From Anthropogastromicrobium sp052273485 (GTDB taxonomy: Bacteria > Bacillota > Clostridia > Lachnospirales > Lachnospiraceae), in the NCBI GenBank assembly GCA_052273485.1, contig DAVZID010000108.1:1-6367 (forward strand): a stretch of 6,367 nt of DNA, read 5' to 3'. A program made the position numbers and the translations under genes. Shown piece by piece: positions 1-6,365 of the stretch; the first letter of the stretch is position 1; every line of letters starts with the position of its first letter. The notes under the pieces were generated by a model. That model had not been told where the DNA came from and searched no databases. It saw nothing but the letters and a program-made list of their open reading frames with translations.

Positions 1-45
1 TTATCATTTTATGCAAATCATTTTTTCCTACTTAAATCCTTCATC
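1..45. other. Sequence downstream of the kinase pair, no terminator seen
   Basis: After the TGA of the flytrap kinase there is no hairpin plus U-tract in the minus direction within the window. Transcription may run on into a further gene. On the minus strand, a start-like ATG at 7 overlaps the stop of a five-codon frame (4-21) that follows AGGA at 29-26. Too little sequence remains to call a gene. Confidence 0.4.
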
Positions 46-2814
46 TCACCGTAAAGCTGAAAGAATGGTTTTCTTAACCTTTTCTGCATCAACAGGCTTT
101 GCAATATGTCCGTTCATTCCTTTTTCAAATGCTTTTTTTCTGTCTTCCTCAAATGCATTGGCGGTCATAGCTATGATCGGAATACCGGCTTTTTTCTTAT
201 CTGCCAGCCTTCTGATTGCCTGAGTTGCCTTATATCCATCCATATTCGGCATCTGGATGTCCATAAGGATCAGATCGTAGGTCCCTGCTGGTTTCTGCTC
301 CATCCTTGCCACACATTGAACTCCATCCTCAACACGATCAACCATAAGTCCCATATCCTCCAGGATAAACTCCGCGATTTCCGCATTCAGATCATTATCC
401 TCAGCCAGCAGAACATGTTTTCCGCTGATCCTGTTTGTTTCCTCTGTATCCGGGGATAGATCCGTATCCTGCTCGTAGTAAACCTTATCAGCAATCCTGT
501 ATTCCATGATAACTGTAAATTTGCTTCCTTCTCCCAGCTTACTTTTTGCTTTAAGGCTTCCGCCCATCATATCTACATACTTCTTTACAATTGGCATTCC
601 CAGTCCTGTTCCCGCAACCTTTCCAGCTGTTGTATTGCGTTCCCGGGCAAAAGCCTCAAACAGGGATGGCATGAATTCTTCACTCATTCCGATACCTGTA
701 TCAATTACTTGAGTCTGTATCCGCACATAGTCTTCCCTGTCACAGTCAAGCTCTGTGATCCTTATGGTAACCGTCCCCCCTGAAGCTGTATATTTTACCG
801 CATTACTGATCAGATTGAGGAAAACTTCCCTGTTCTTTGTCTCATCGCAGATTACATGTTCATGCTGCACTTTATACTCCATCTCAAGGTGAATACCCTT
901 TTTCTCCGCTTCTGCCTGAAAAATTTTGTAAACTCCCTGATAAATATCTCTGATCTTCACATAATTTTCATCCAGTTCCATCTTACCACTTTCAATCCGA
1001 GCCATGTCCAGCACATTATTGATAATAGACAACAGCAGATTTCCGGACTGTTCCATCTTCTCCTGATAATCCAGAAGCTTCGGATCTGTCAGTTCCCTTT
1101 TCATCAGCTCACTGTATCCCAGCAGGGCATTCATTGGTGTCCGGATATCATGTGACATATTGAAAAGGAAATCTGATTTGGCAGCATTGGCCTTTTCTGC
1201 CTGAATCTGGGCTTTTCTTGCTTTCATCATCAGATAAACTATAATCAGTATAATTACCAAGGTCACACTCACAAAACTAATAGAAACCACCCACAGATTA
1301 TCCTTAATATAATCTGCCAGAGTCACCTTTCCCGGTGTGTTTTCATATACGGAAAACAGGCTTGAAAGTCTGGAAGCAGGCAGAGTCTGAATGGTTTTAT
1401 TCAGGATATTCATTAATGTTGTATTTTCCCTGGTGACTGCAAAGCAGGAATCGCCGGATTTTGTAAGAAAAATGCTGTGCATTTTGCTGTCCTCCAGCGT
1501 CTTTAATGACTGTCCTGCCTTCACAACAAAGCAGTCTGCCTCACCACTGTGAACCGCCTTCTCAACCTCATCAGATGAATCATATTCCTTTATTTTCCAG
1601 AAAGGATAATTAAAAGAAATATACCACTTCCCCAACAGGTTATTCTTGCCCACTGCCACTGTATTCTCTTTATTTTCGTCAAACTTCTTAACACCGGTAA
1701 TTACTGCAATATTGACCTCAAAAACAATATTTGACAATATAATATCGTTCTGCTCAGCCTCATATGGATTCTGATTCATATGAAAAATCATATCGATCCT
1801 GTTATCCTTTAATGCCTGCAGCTCTTCCTCCTGGGAATCAAAGCCTGTCAGCTGAAATTCTATATTCTTTTCTCCCAGACAGTCGGAAGCCAGACTGATA
1901 TAATCGTTAATAATCCCTACCGGTTCCTCTGACTCTGCATCCACCAGGCTGATACCCACATCATTTTTCAGATATCCAACTCTGATCGCCCCATGCTGTT
2001 CCAGCCAGTTCTGTTCCTCATCCGAAAGAGTTTCAATGGGATTTGCTAAGAGGTACCTCTTATAAAGATCTTCTTCATAAAAAGGATTCTCCTTTTCTAT
2101 CTTCTGCATTGCCTGATCCAGCTCCTCTTTCAGATCCGGGCGTTTTTTGCTGACTGCAAAATAATTATAGGAGCTGCCGATCAGAAGCGCAGGAGAAATG
2201 TTGTCTTTTTCCCATTGTGGAGATTCATTTACAACAAATCCGTCAATTTCCTGATTTTGCAGTTTCTGACGGGCATCATCTGTGCTGGTAATATCAACCT
2301 TCTGTGTGTCTACTCCATGGCTTGTCTCCCACTCATAGAACCGTCTGGCAGTAAGTGTATCCGGCACCACCCCGATTCGCTTTTCATTCAATGTAGTCAG
2401 ATCTGAAGCGGAAATATCCGTATCAGAAGGATTTATATAAAGGTAATACTTATCCTCGCCCATAGGCAGTTCTGAAAAGAGCATGGAAGCAGAACGTTCC
2501 TCTGCATGGGAGATTCCTCCCATCAGATCGATTTCTCCACTCTTCAGCATGTTCATCAGTTCTGCCCAGCTTCCCTCCACATATTCATATTTCCATCCTG
2601 TATGCGCAGCCACTGCCTGCTGATATTCGTAACTGTAGCCTCTCTTCTTACCGTCTGGTCCTGTGGTGTTATAGGTTCCTTCATACCAGCCTACTCTAAC
2701 TGTTTGATTTTTTGCTTCCGCTGCTGATACAGAGAAGGGAAGCACAGTAATATATAAAACAAGGCATAATAAAATGCAGATATATCTCTGTACATTTATC
2801 TTAAACTTTTTCAT
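46..2814 (-). CDS. Membrane hybrid sensor histidine kinase with two solute-binding (Venus flytrap) domains and one receiver
   Basis: A 922-residue sensor kinase of the BvgS/EvgS-like class. Residues 1-32 form a signal peptide (MKK n-region, hydrophobic 11-29, VSA/AEA cleavage area). Two SBP_bac_3-type flytrap domains follow, about 38-258 and 274-490, then one membrane span (about 507-530) and a short charged linker. The cytosolic part has HisKA with phosphoacceptor H555 (SHDIRTPMN), HATPase with N-box N667/N671, G1 DTGIGM (705-710) and G2 GTGLG (735-739), and a receiver (about 799-920) with E805/D806, phosphoacceptor D852, T884 and K906. All catalytic residues are present. Unlike BvgS it has no PAS domain before the kinase and no C-terminal Hpt, so a separate Hpt protein is inferred. 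The first flytrap keeps the Arg (R107) typical of amino-acid binders; the second does not. The ATG is supported by GGAGAG six bases upstream. It lies 51 nt behind the other kinase, with no terminator between, so co-transcription is likely. The ligand is unknown. Confidence 0.95.
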   Translation of the reverse strand: MKKFKINVQRYICILLCLVLYITVLPFSVSAAEAKNQTVRVGWYEGTYNTTGPDGKKRGYSYEYQQAVAAHTGWKYEYVEGSWAELMNMLKSGEIDLMGGISHAEERSASMLFSELPMGEDKYYLYINPSDTDISASDLTTLNEKRIGVVPDTLTARRFYEWETSHGVDTQKVDITSTDDARQKLQNQEIDGFVVNESPQWEKDNISPALLIGSSYNYFAVSKKRPDLKEELDQAMQKIEKENPFYEEDLYKRYLLANPIETLSDEEQNWLEQHGAIRVGYLKNDVGISLVDAESEEPVGIINDYISLASDCLGEKNIEFQLTGFDSQEEELQALKDNRIDMIFHMNQNPYEAEQNDIILSNIVFEVNIAVITGVKKFDENKENTVAVGKNNLLGKWYISFNYPFWKIKEYDSSDEVEKAVHSGEADCFVVKAGQSLKTLEDSKMHSIFLTKSGDSCFAVTRENTTLMNILNKTIQTLPASRLSSLFSVYENTPGKVTLADYIKDNLWVVSISFVSVTLVIILIIVYLMMKARKAQIQAEKANAAKSDFLFNMSHDIRTPMNALLGYSELMKRELTDPKLLDYQEKMEQSGNLLLSIINNVLDMARIESGKMELDENYVKIRDIYQGVYKIFQAEAEKKGIHLEMEYKVQHEHVICDETKNREVFLNLISNAVKYTASGGTVTIRITELDCDREDYVRIQTQVIDTGIGMSEEFMPSLFEAFARERNTTAGKVAGTGLGMPIVKKYVDMMGGSLKAKSKLGEGSKFTVIMEYRIADKVYYEQDTDLSPDTEETNRISGKHVLLAEDNDLNAEIAEFILEDMGLMVDRVEDGVQCVARMEQKPAGTYDLILMDIQMPNMDGYKATQAIRRLADKKKAGIPIIAMTANAFEEDRKKAFEKGMNGHIAKPVDAEKVKKTILSALR

Positions 2815-2820
2815 ATAACT

Positions 2821-2826
2821 CTCTCC
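2821..2826 (-). promoter_or_regulatory. Ribosome binding site of the flytrap hybrid kinase
   Basis: GGAGAG lies six nt before the ATG at 2814, close to ideal spacing. It fixes the start at MKKFK, directly ahead of the signal peptide's hydrophobic core. Confidence 0.85.
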
Positions 2827-2845
2827 AAATTATTTCAGGGCTTCC

Positions 2846-2857
2846 ATCACACATCCA
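2846..2857 (-). repeat. 12-nt motif TGGATGTGTGAT, copy 2 (between the kinase genes)
   Basis: This motif is identical to the leader copy at 6220-6231. Here it is flanked by TTCC (2861-2858) and GGAA (2845-2842), which can pair and leave exactly these 12 nt as a hairpin loop, about 20 nt before the ribosome binding site of the downstream kinase. It contains GGATGT, a core seen in CsrA-type RNA targets. That link is a guess. Confidence 0.5.
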
Positions 2858-2865
2858 GGAATCAA

Positions 2866-5800
2866 TTACAGCCAGTTTTCCAAAACATCATTCAGCTTAT
2901 TCATATCCAATGGTTTCGCAATATGCCCATTCATTCCTGTGTTTTTGGCCAGCTGTACATCTTCTGCAAACGCATTGGCAGTCATGGCAACAATCGGCAG
3001 TTTTCCCTGTTCACCTGGAAGGCTCCTGATTGCTGCGGTTGCCTCATACCCATTCATGACAGGCATTTGGATATCCATAAAAACAAGATCATACAAGCCT
3101 TTCGGAGAAGCCTCCACTTTTTCAACTGCAATTTTCCCATTTTCTGCCGTTTCCACTTCTGCCCCTGTCATCTGCAGAATTTCAACAGCAATTTCTCTGT
3201 TCAGTTCATTATCCTCAACCAGCAGAATCCTTTTTCCTGTGTAATCTGCTTCTGACAGCTCATCCAGATAATTTCTTGCTGTTTTTTCTTTTCTGCCTGA
3301 AGTAAACTGCCGCAGCGTTGCTGTCAACCGGGAACGGAATAGCGGTTTTGCAATAAAAGCATCTACTCCTGCAGCCTTTGCTTCTTCTTCGATTTCACTG
3401 AATTCATAAGATGTCAGAACAATAATGGTAATCTCTTTTCCTATCCGTTTCCGGATTTGTCTGGCTGTTTCTATGCCGTCCATATCTGGCATCTTCCAAT
3501 CCAGGATAATAGCAAAGTAATCGCTTCTCAGCTCATGACGTGCATAACAGCGCTCAACCGCTTCCCTGCCGGAAAGAACCCATTCACCTGTAATACCAAT
3601 CTCCTTCAATGTGGCAACTGTGCTTTCACAGCATGTCTTATCATCATCCACAACCAGAACCGGCAGATTTATCAGATCTTTGTCCTGCTTTTTTTCTTTT
3701 TCCTGAAGTTCCAGATAAATTGTTACCGTGATTCGTGTTCCCTTATGCAAGGTGCTTTCCACCTTAATATTACCATTCATCAGGTTCACAATATTTCTGC
3801 TGATTGCCATTCCCAGACCAGTTCCCTGGACTCTGGTTGTCCGGTGGTCATCCGCACGGCTGAAAGGATCAAACATGATTTTCTGGAATTCCGGTGACAT
3901 ACCGATTCCATTATCCTCAATCGTAAATTCATAGCATCCAAGTTCTGAAAATCCATTTGGCTTTTCCTCTATAGAAAAAGTAATATTCCCACCATCTGGT
4001 GTATACTTGATTGCATTACTCATCAGATTCACAAACACCTGCTGGATCCTCAGGCTGTCACCACATACATCCTCATGTTCAATGTGATTAATGTGTATAT
4101 CTAAATTGTGTTTATGTTCATCAATCCCCGGTTTTGTAAGTGTAATAAGGTTATCCACCAAATCTGGCAGATTGAAATCCTCCTGTGCCAGCGTCATTTT
4201 TCCGCTTTCAATACGTGCCATATCCAGCACTTCATTGATCAATCCCAGCAGATGACGGCTTGATTCTGTAATCTTGCCAAGACATTCAATAACTCTGTCC
4301 TGACTCTCAATATTTGCTCCTGCAATTGCTGTCAGACCCACAATGGCATTCATCGGTGTCCGAATATCATGGGACATATTGGAAAGGAATTCTGTCTTCG
4401 CACGATTTGCATTTTCTGCTGACCGGTAAGCCTCTTTCAGTGCCTGACGGGATTCGATCTCTGCTTTCTTCTCCTGGGTCACATCCATGGATGCCACCAA
4501 TACTTTTACCAGTTTTCCATTTTTCCATTCCAGGGGAATGTAAGAAGCGATTTTATAAGTCTTTTCATCCAGGCTGCAGTACTCAAACTTATAAATATCA
4601 TTTTCACTTTTCAGATTCTTCCGGATATTTTCCGGGGCTATCAGGATATCCATAGCTTCCAGCGGTTCCAGTGTCTTATACTTATCAAGAACCTGCATCT
4701 GGAAATCATGATAAAATCCCAGAGGTTTATATATCATCTGTCCATTCAGATTGTAGAATTCATATCTGTCATTTTCCAGATCACAGACAGCAAAACGGTC
4801 AACCAGACGCACAATACTCTGGATCAGCTGCTCCATGGAAGCATTGTCCGCTGCCATCTGCAGATGCCGTGCGCTCTCCACCTTTGCCTCCGTAATATCA
4901 CGCAGAAAGATCATGGCATATTCTGAATCCTCAATCTCACCGCGTATGATCACATTACGGACCCATCGTTCTTCTCCATCCAGAGTGATTCGACACTCCA
5001 AAGACAATTCGGTTTCCAGGCCCTTCAGTTTTTTCGCAATATAACCACGATCATAAAAAGCGGCTACTGCCTTCTTATCTGTTTCCACAACATAGGAATC
5101 CACAAAATGCCGGATCAGTTCATCCCATGTATGACTCTGTTCAAAAACTGTCATCAGAGACGGTTCAACCTTAAAAGTATCAAACGTGTTCGCTTCCAGA
5201 TTTACATAATACTCGCACAGATCTGTCTTCGTAAAAGCCCGGTGGAAAGCAGCAGACTTTTGTGCCTGCATGATTTCTTTTTTCTCTGCATCAATATTAA
5301 TAAAAATTCCGGCAATCCTGCTGGCAGAACCATCCAGCCGGCGTATTACTTCTGCTGATGCCCGAAACCACTGGTACTGATTATCCTTCATTCTCATACG
5401 ATACTCTACCTGGTATTTTATCTGGTTTGTCTTGTCTGCAATTGCTGCATGAAGCTGAGATATTACTCTTTCTTTGTCCTGCGGATGAAGAAGGTCTGAC
5501 CAGGATTCCAGTTTATTCGGAAAATCCAGAGTGTCATGATATCCAAGCATTTTTCGGAACTCATGGCTCCAGTTTGCTTTCACAATCTCACTGTTTTCAT
5601 CACAGTCAAAATACCAGAATCCGGAACAGATAGCCTCATTGATCAGTGTCAGATTTACATGATCCCAGTTGACCCGTACAGACATAACCCAGATCTGTCT
5701 GCCCGCTTCATCTGTCGCATCCTCTTTATAAAGCCATACATTCTTCACTGTACCGTCTGCTGTAAGGATCTGTGCTTCCCCTGCTCCGTGAAGCTGCAAA

Positions 5801-6072
5801 AAACGGTCTCGATTAAATATGTCTTCCCCGTCATAAAAAAAGCTTTTCAATGAGCCTTTTGTCTGTTCCATGAAAGTATCGAATGTATGTCCTGTACTAT
5901 GTAACAGCAGATTACTCACAGACAAAATAGACAGGTTTTGGTCATAATATCCTGTCATTATACCTACCCCGCCATTATTTTCCAGTGTTTTCTGTACGAC
6001 CTGTGACACGGCCTGTGTCTGTCCCGTTACAATCTCACCTAAAGAATATATTTTATCTTCATAATTTCCCAT
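2866..6072 (-). CDS. Cytosolic multi-PAS hybrid histidine kinase with two receivers
   Basis: A 1068-residue kinase with no signal peptide or membrane span, so probably cytosolic. Four PAS-like modules lie at about 33-137, 148-263, 280-396 and 415-533. The second is the clearest (PAS_3 style: FWYFD at 152, LLHPQDKERV near 194, PAC-like end at 225-262). The first, third and fourth are assigned from pattern only. A coiled-coil-like linker (534-560) leads to HisKA with H568 (SHDIRTPMN) and HATPase with N682/N686, G1 DNGIGM (720-725), FDPF (734-737) and G2 GTGLG (750-754). Receiver 1 (about 803-922) has D809/D810, D858, T887 and K909. Receiver 2 (about 947-1066) has E953/D954, D1000, T1031 and K1053. 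Both receivers look active. There is no Hpt and no output domain, so phosphate must leave through another protein. It is the first gene after the riboswitch leader. The ATG is preceded by AGAGAGGA at 10 nt. The PAS ligands cannot be told from sequence. Confidence 0.95.
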   Translation of the reverse strand: MGNYEDKIYSLGEIVTGQTQAVSQVVQKTLENNGGVGIMTGYYDQNLSILSVSNLLLHSTGHTFDTFMEQTKGSLKSFFYDGEDIFNRDRFLQLHGAGEAQILTADGTVKNVWLYKEDATDEAGRQIWVMSVRVNWDHVNLTLINEAICSGFWYFDCDENSEIVKANWSHEFRKMLGYHDTLDFPNKLESWSDLLHPQDKERVISQLHAAIADKTNQIKYQVEYRMRMKDNQYQWFRASAEVIRRLDGSASRIAGIFINIDAEKKEIMQAQKSAAFHRAFTKTDLCEYYVNLEANTFDTFKVEPSLMTVFEQSHTWDELIRHFVDSYVVETDKKAVAAFYDRGYIAKKLKGLETELSLECRITLDGEERWVRNVIIRGEIEDSEYAMIFLRDITEAKVESARHLQMAADNASMEQLIQSIVRLVDRFAVCDLENDRYEFYNLNGQMIYKPLGFYHDFQMQVLDKYKTLEPLEAMDILIAPENIRKNLKSENDIYKFEYCSLDEKTYKIASYIPLEWKNGKLVKVLVASMDVTQEKKAEIESRQALKEAYRSAENANRAKTEFLSNMSHDIRTPMNAIVGLTAIAGANIESQDRVIECLGKITESSRHLLGLINEVLDMARIESGKMTLAQEDFNLPDLVDNLITLTKPGIDEHKHNLDIHINHIEHEDVCGDSLRIQQVFVNLMSNAIKYTPDGGNITFSIEEKPNGFSELGCYEFTIEDNGIGMSPEFQKIMFDPFSRADDHRTTRVQGTGLGMAISRNIVNLMNGNIKVESTLHKGTRITVTIYLELQEKEKKQDKDLINLPVLVVDDDKTCCESTVATLKEIGITGEWVLSGREAVERCYARHELRSDYFAIILDWKMPDMDGIETARQIRKRIGKEITIIVLTSYEFSEIEEEAKAAGVDAFIAKPLFRSRLTATLRQFTSGRKEKTARNYLDELSEADYTGKRILLVEDNELNREIAVEILQMTGAEVETAENGKIAVEKVEASPKGLYDLVFMDIQMPVMNGYEATAAIRSLPGEQGKLPIVAMTANAFAEDVQLAKNTGMNGHIAKPLDMNKLNDVLENWL

Positions 6073-6082
6073 TTTATAAAAA

Positions 6083-6090
6083 TCCTCTCT
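6083..6090 (-). promoter_or_regulatory. Ribosome binding site of the PAS hybrid kinase
   Basis: AGAGAGGA lies 10 nt upstream of the ATG at 6072, at the long end of normal spacing, and supports that start. The purine run AGAGAG (6090-6085) can pair with TTCTCT (6131-6126), the left arm of the palindrome, so access to it may depend on leader folding. Confidence 0.75.
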
Positions 6091-6113
6091 CTTATGTCTT
6101 CTTCATCCTGCTT

Positions 6114-6131
6114 TTCTCTGTATACAGAGAA
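6114..6131. promoter_or_regulatory. 18-bp perfect palindrome, possible operator or RNA hairpin
   Basis: TTCTCTGTATACAGAGAA is identical on both strands, centred between 6122 and 6123, about 41 bp upstream of the first kinase's ATG. As DNA it has the form of a site for a dimeric regulator. As RNA it folds into a 7-bp stem with a TATA loop. No U-tract follows, so it is not an intrinsic terminator. It lies downstream of the riboswitch, so a bound protein would act as a roadblock unless a second promoter exists nearby; I see no convincing one. Confidence 0.5.
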
Positions 6132-6168
6132 CCTGTCCCTGCCAGTTTTCTTGTCTATTTGGGCATAC

Positions 6169-6200
6169 AAAAAGGACACTTGCCAAAATCTGCCAGTGCC
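6169..6200 (-). terminator. Candidate intrinsic terminator in the riboswitch leader
   Basis: In the transcript, GGCACT (6200-6195) pairs with AGTGTC (6180-6175), including one G-U pair. Two further G-C pairs are possible inside after a mismatch. The hairpin is followed by C and then five T residues (6173-6169). It sits 87 nt after the aptamer and 97 nt before the ATG, a normal place for a riboswitch-controlled terminator. The stem is short, so strength is doubtful. Its loop and 3' arm can also pair elsewhere: GGCA (6184-6181) with TGCC (6165-6162), and TGTCC (6178-6174) with GGACA (6137-6133). Confidence 0.45.
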
Positions 6201-6219
6201 TCTACTATATTTCTATAAA

Positions 6220-6231
6220 ATCACACATCCA
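6220..6231 (-). repeat. 12-nt motif TGGATGTGTGAT, copy 1 (riboswitch leader)
   Basis: This motif is identical to the copy at 2846-2857 in the gap before the second kinase. Here its first five bases (TGGAT) lie in the 3' arm of the long-range leader hairpin. It would be sequestered when that hairpin forms and free when it does not. Confidence 0.5.
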
Positions 6232-6282
6232 TATAGTATAAAAGCTATCGAAATCTCTTCCGTTCTCATATATGATATGGAT
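6227..6282 (-). other. Long-range RNA hairpin just after the aptamer
   Basis: ATCCATAT (6282-6275) and ATATGGAT (6234-6227) are perfect 8-nt complements. An outer CAC/GTG pairing is possible around a small internal loop. The roughly 40-nt interior can form a weak inner stem (AAGAG with CTTTT). The 5' arm starts only five bases after the aptamer's closing strand, so aptamer closure and this stem could stack or compete. The pairing is visible in sequence; the function is inference. Confidence 0.45.
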
Positions 6283-6287
6283 ACAGT

Positions 6288-6365
6288 GGCAACCGGCTGA
6301 CCTGGTCAAACTTTCTGACTTTAGCCCCTTCTGGCTTTGCGTCCCTACTTTTCAGCAGGTTTGCC
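6288..6365 (-). promoter_or_regulatory. c-di-GMP-I riboswitch aptamer (GEMM-I)
   Basis: Read on the minus strand, the segment carries the conserved blocks of the GEMM-I family in order: GGCAAACC (6365-6358), GGGACGCAAAGCC (6345-6333), GGCTAA (6326-6321) and a closing GGTTGCC (6294-6288) complementary to the first block. Stem CCTGCT/AGTAGG (6359-6354 with 6349-6344) is capped by a GAAA tetraloop (6353-6350). The second arm has GGCT/AGCC (6326-6323 with 6298-6295) and GTCA/TGAC (6319-6316 with 6308-6305) around a CTAA-containing internal loop, the expected tetraloop receptor. The base I align to Vc2 position 20 is G (6365), which fits c-di-GMP rather than the A seen in cGAMP-preferring relatives. 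The aptamer points at the PAS kinase, 215 nt before its ATG. The promoter lies beyond the window edge. Confidence 0.95.

Larger units (their letters stand above)
6073..6287 (-). other. Untranslated leader between riboswitch aptamer and first kinase (expression platform region)
   Basis: These 215 nt contain no credible gene. They hold, in order, a long-range hairpin (ATCCATAT/ATATGGAT), a candidate terminator hairpin with a U5 tract, an 18-bp palindrome and the ribosome binding site. This is long for a GEMM-I expression platform and suggests more than one control step. Which fold ligand binding favours, and so whether the switch is ON or OFF, cannot be decided by reading. Confidence 0.7.

Noticed and set aside
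3346..3666. Receiver 1 of the PAS kinase as a degenerate pseudo-receiver
   Set aside because: D809/D810, D858, T887 and K909 are all present, so nothing in the sequence suggests it is inactive.
3457..3897. A 146-codon open frame on the plus strand inside the PAS kinase gene
   Set aside because: It lies antisense to the HATPase and receiver coding region, shows no recognisable domain, and is explained by codon bias of the real gene. The same applies to the other plus-strand frames across 11-5853.
1136..4400. DNA similarity between the two kinase genes around the H-box (1136-1170 and 4355-4390) as a recent duplication
   Set aside because: The match is limited to the universally conserved SHDIRTPMN area and the protein sequences diverge on both sides. 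Shared family ancestry explains it.
6181..6200. The leader hairpin as a plus-strand terminator
   Set aside because: In the plus direction the hairpin is followed by TCTACTATA rather than a U-tract. Only the minus-strand reading has a run of five T residues.
6217..6273. A short minus-strand frame of 18 codons starting ATGAGAACG in the leader, a possible leader peptide
   Set aside because: No Shine-Dalgarno sequence precedes the ATG, the frame has no run of a single amino acid, and it sits in the fold of the long-range hairpin.
6073..6287. A second, tandem riboswitch after the first aptamer
   Set aside because: No second set of GEMM blocks and no match by eye to other common riboswitch cores; only simple hairpins are seen.
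6094..6300. A 68-codon plus-strand frame across the leader and riboswitch
   Set aside because: It runs antisense to a structured RNA leader, has no visible ribosome binding site or domain, and is rich in chance hydrophobic and serine codons.
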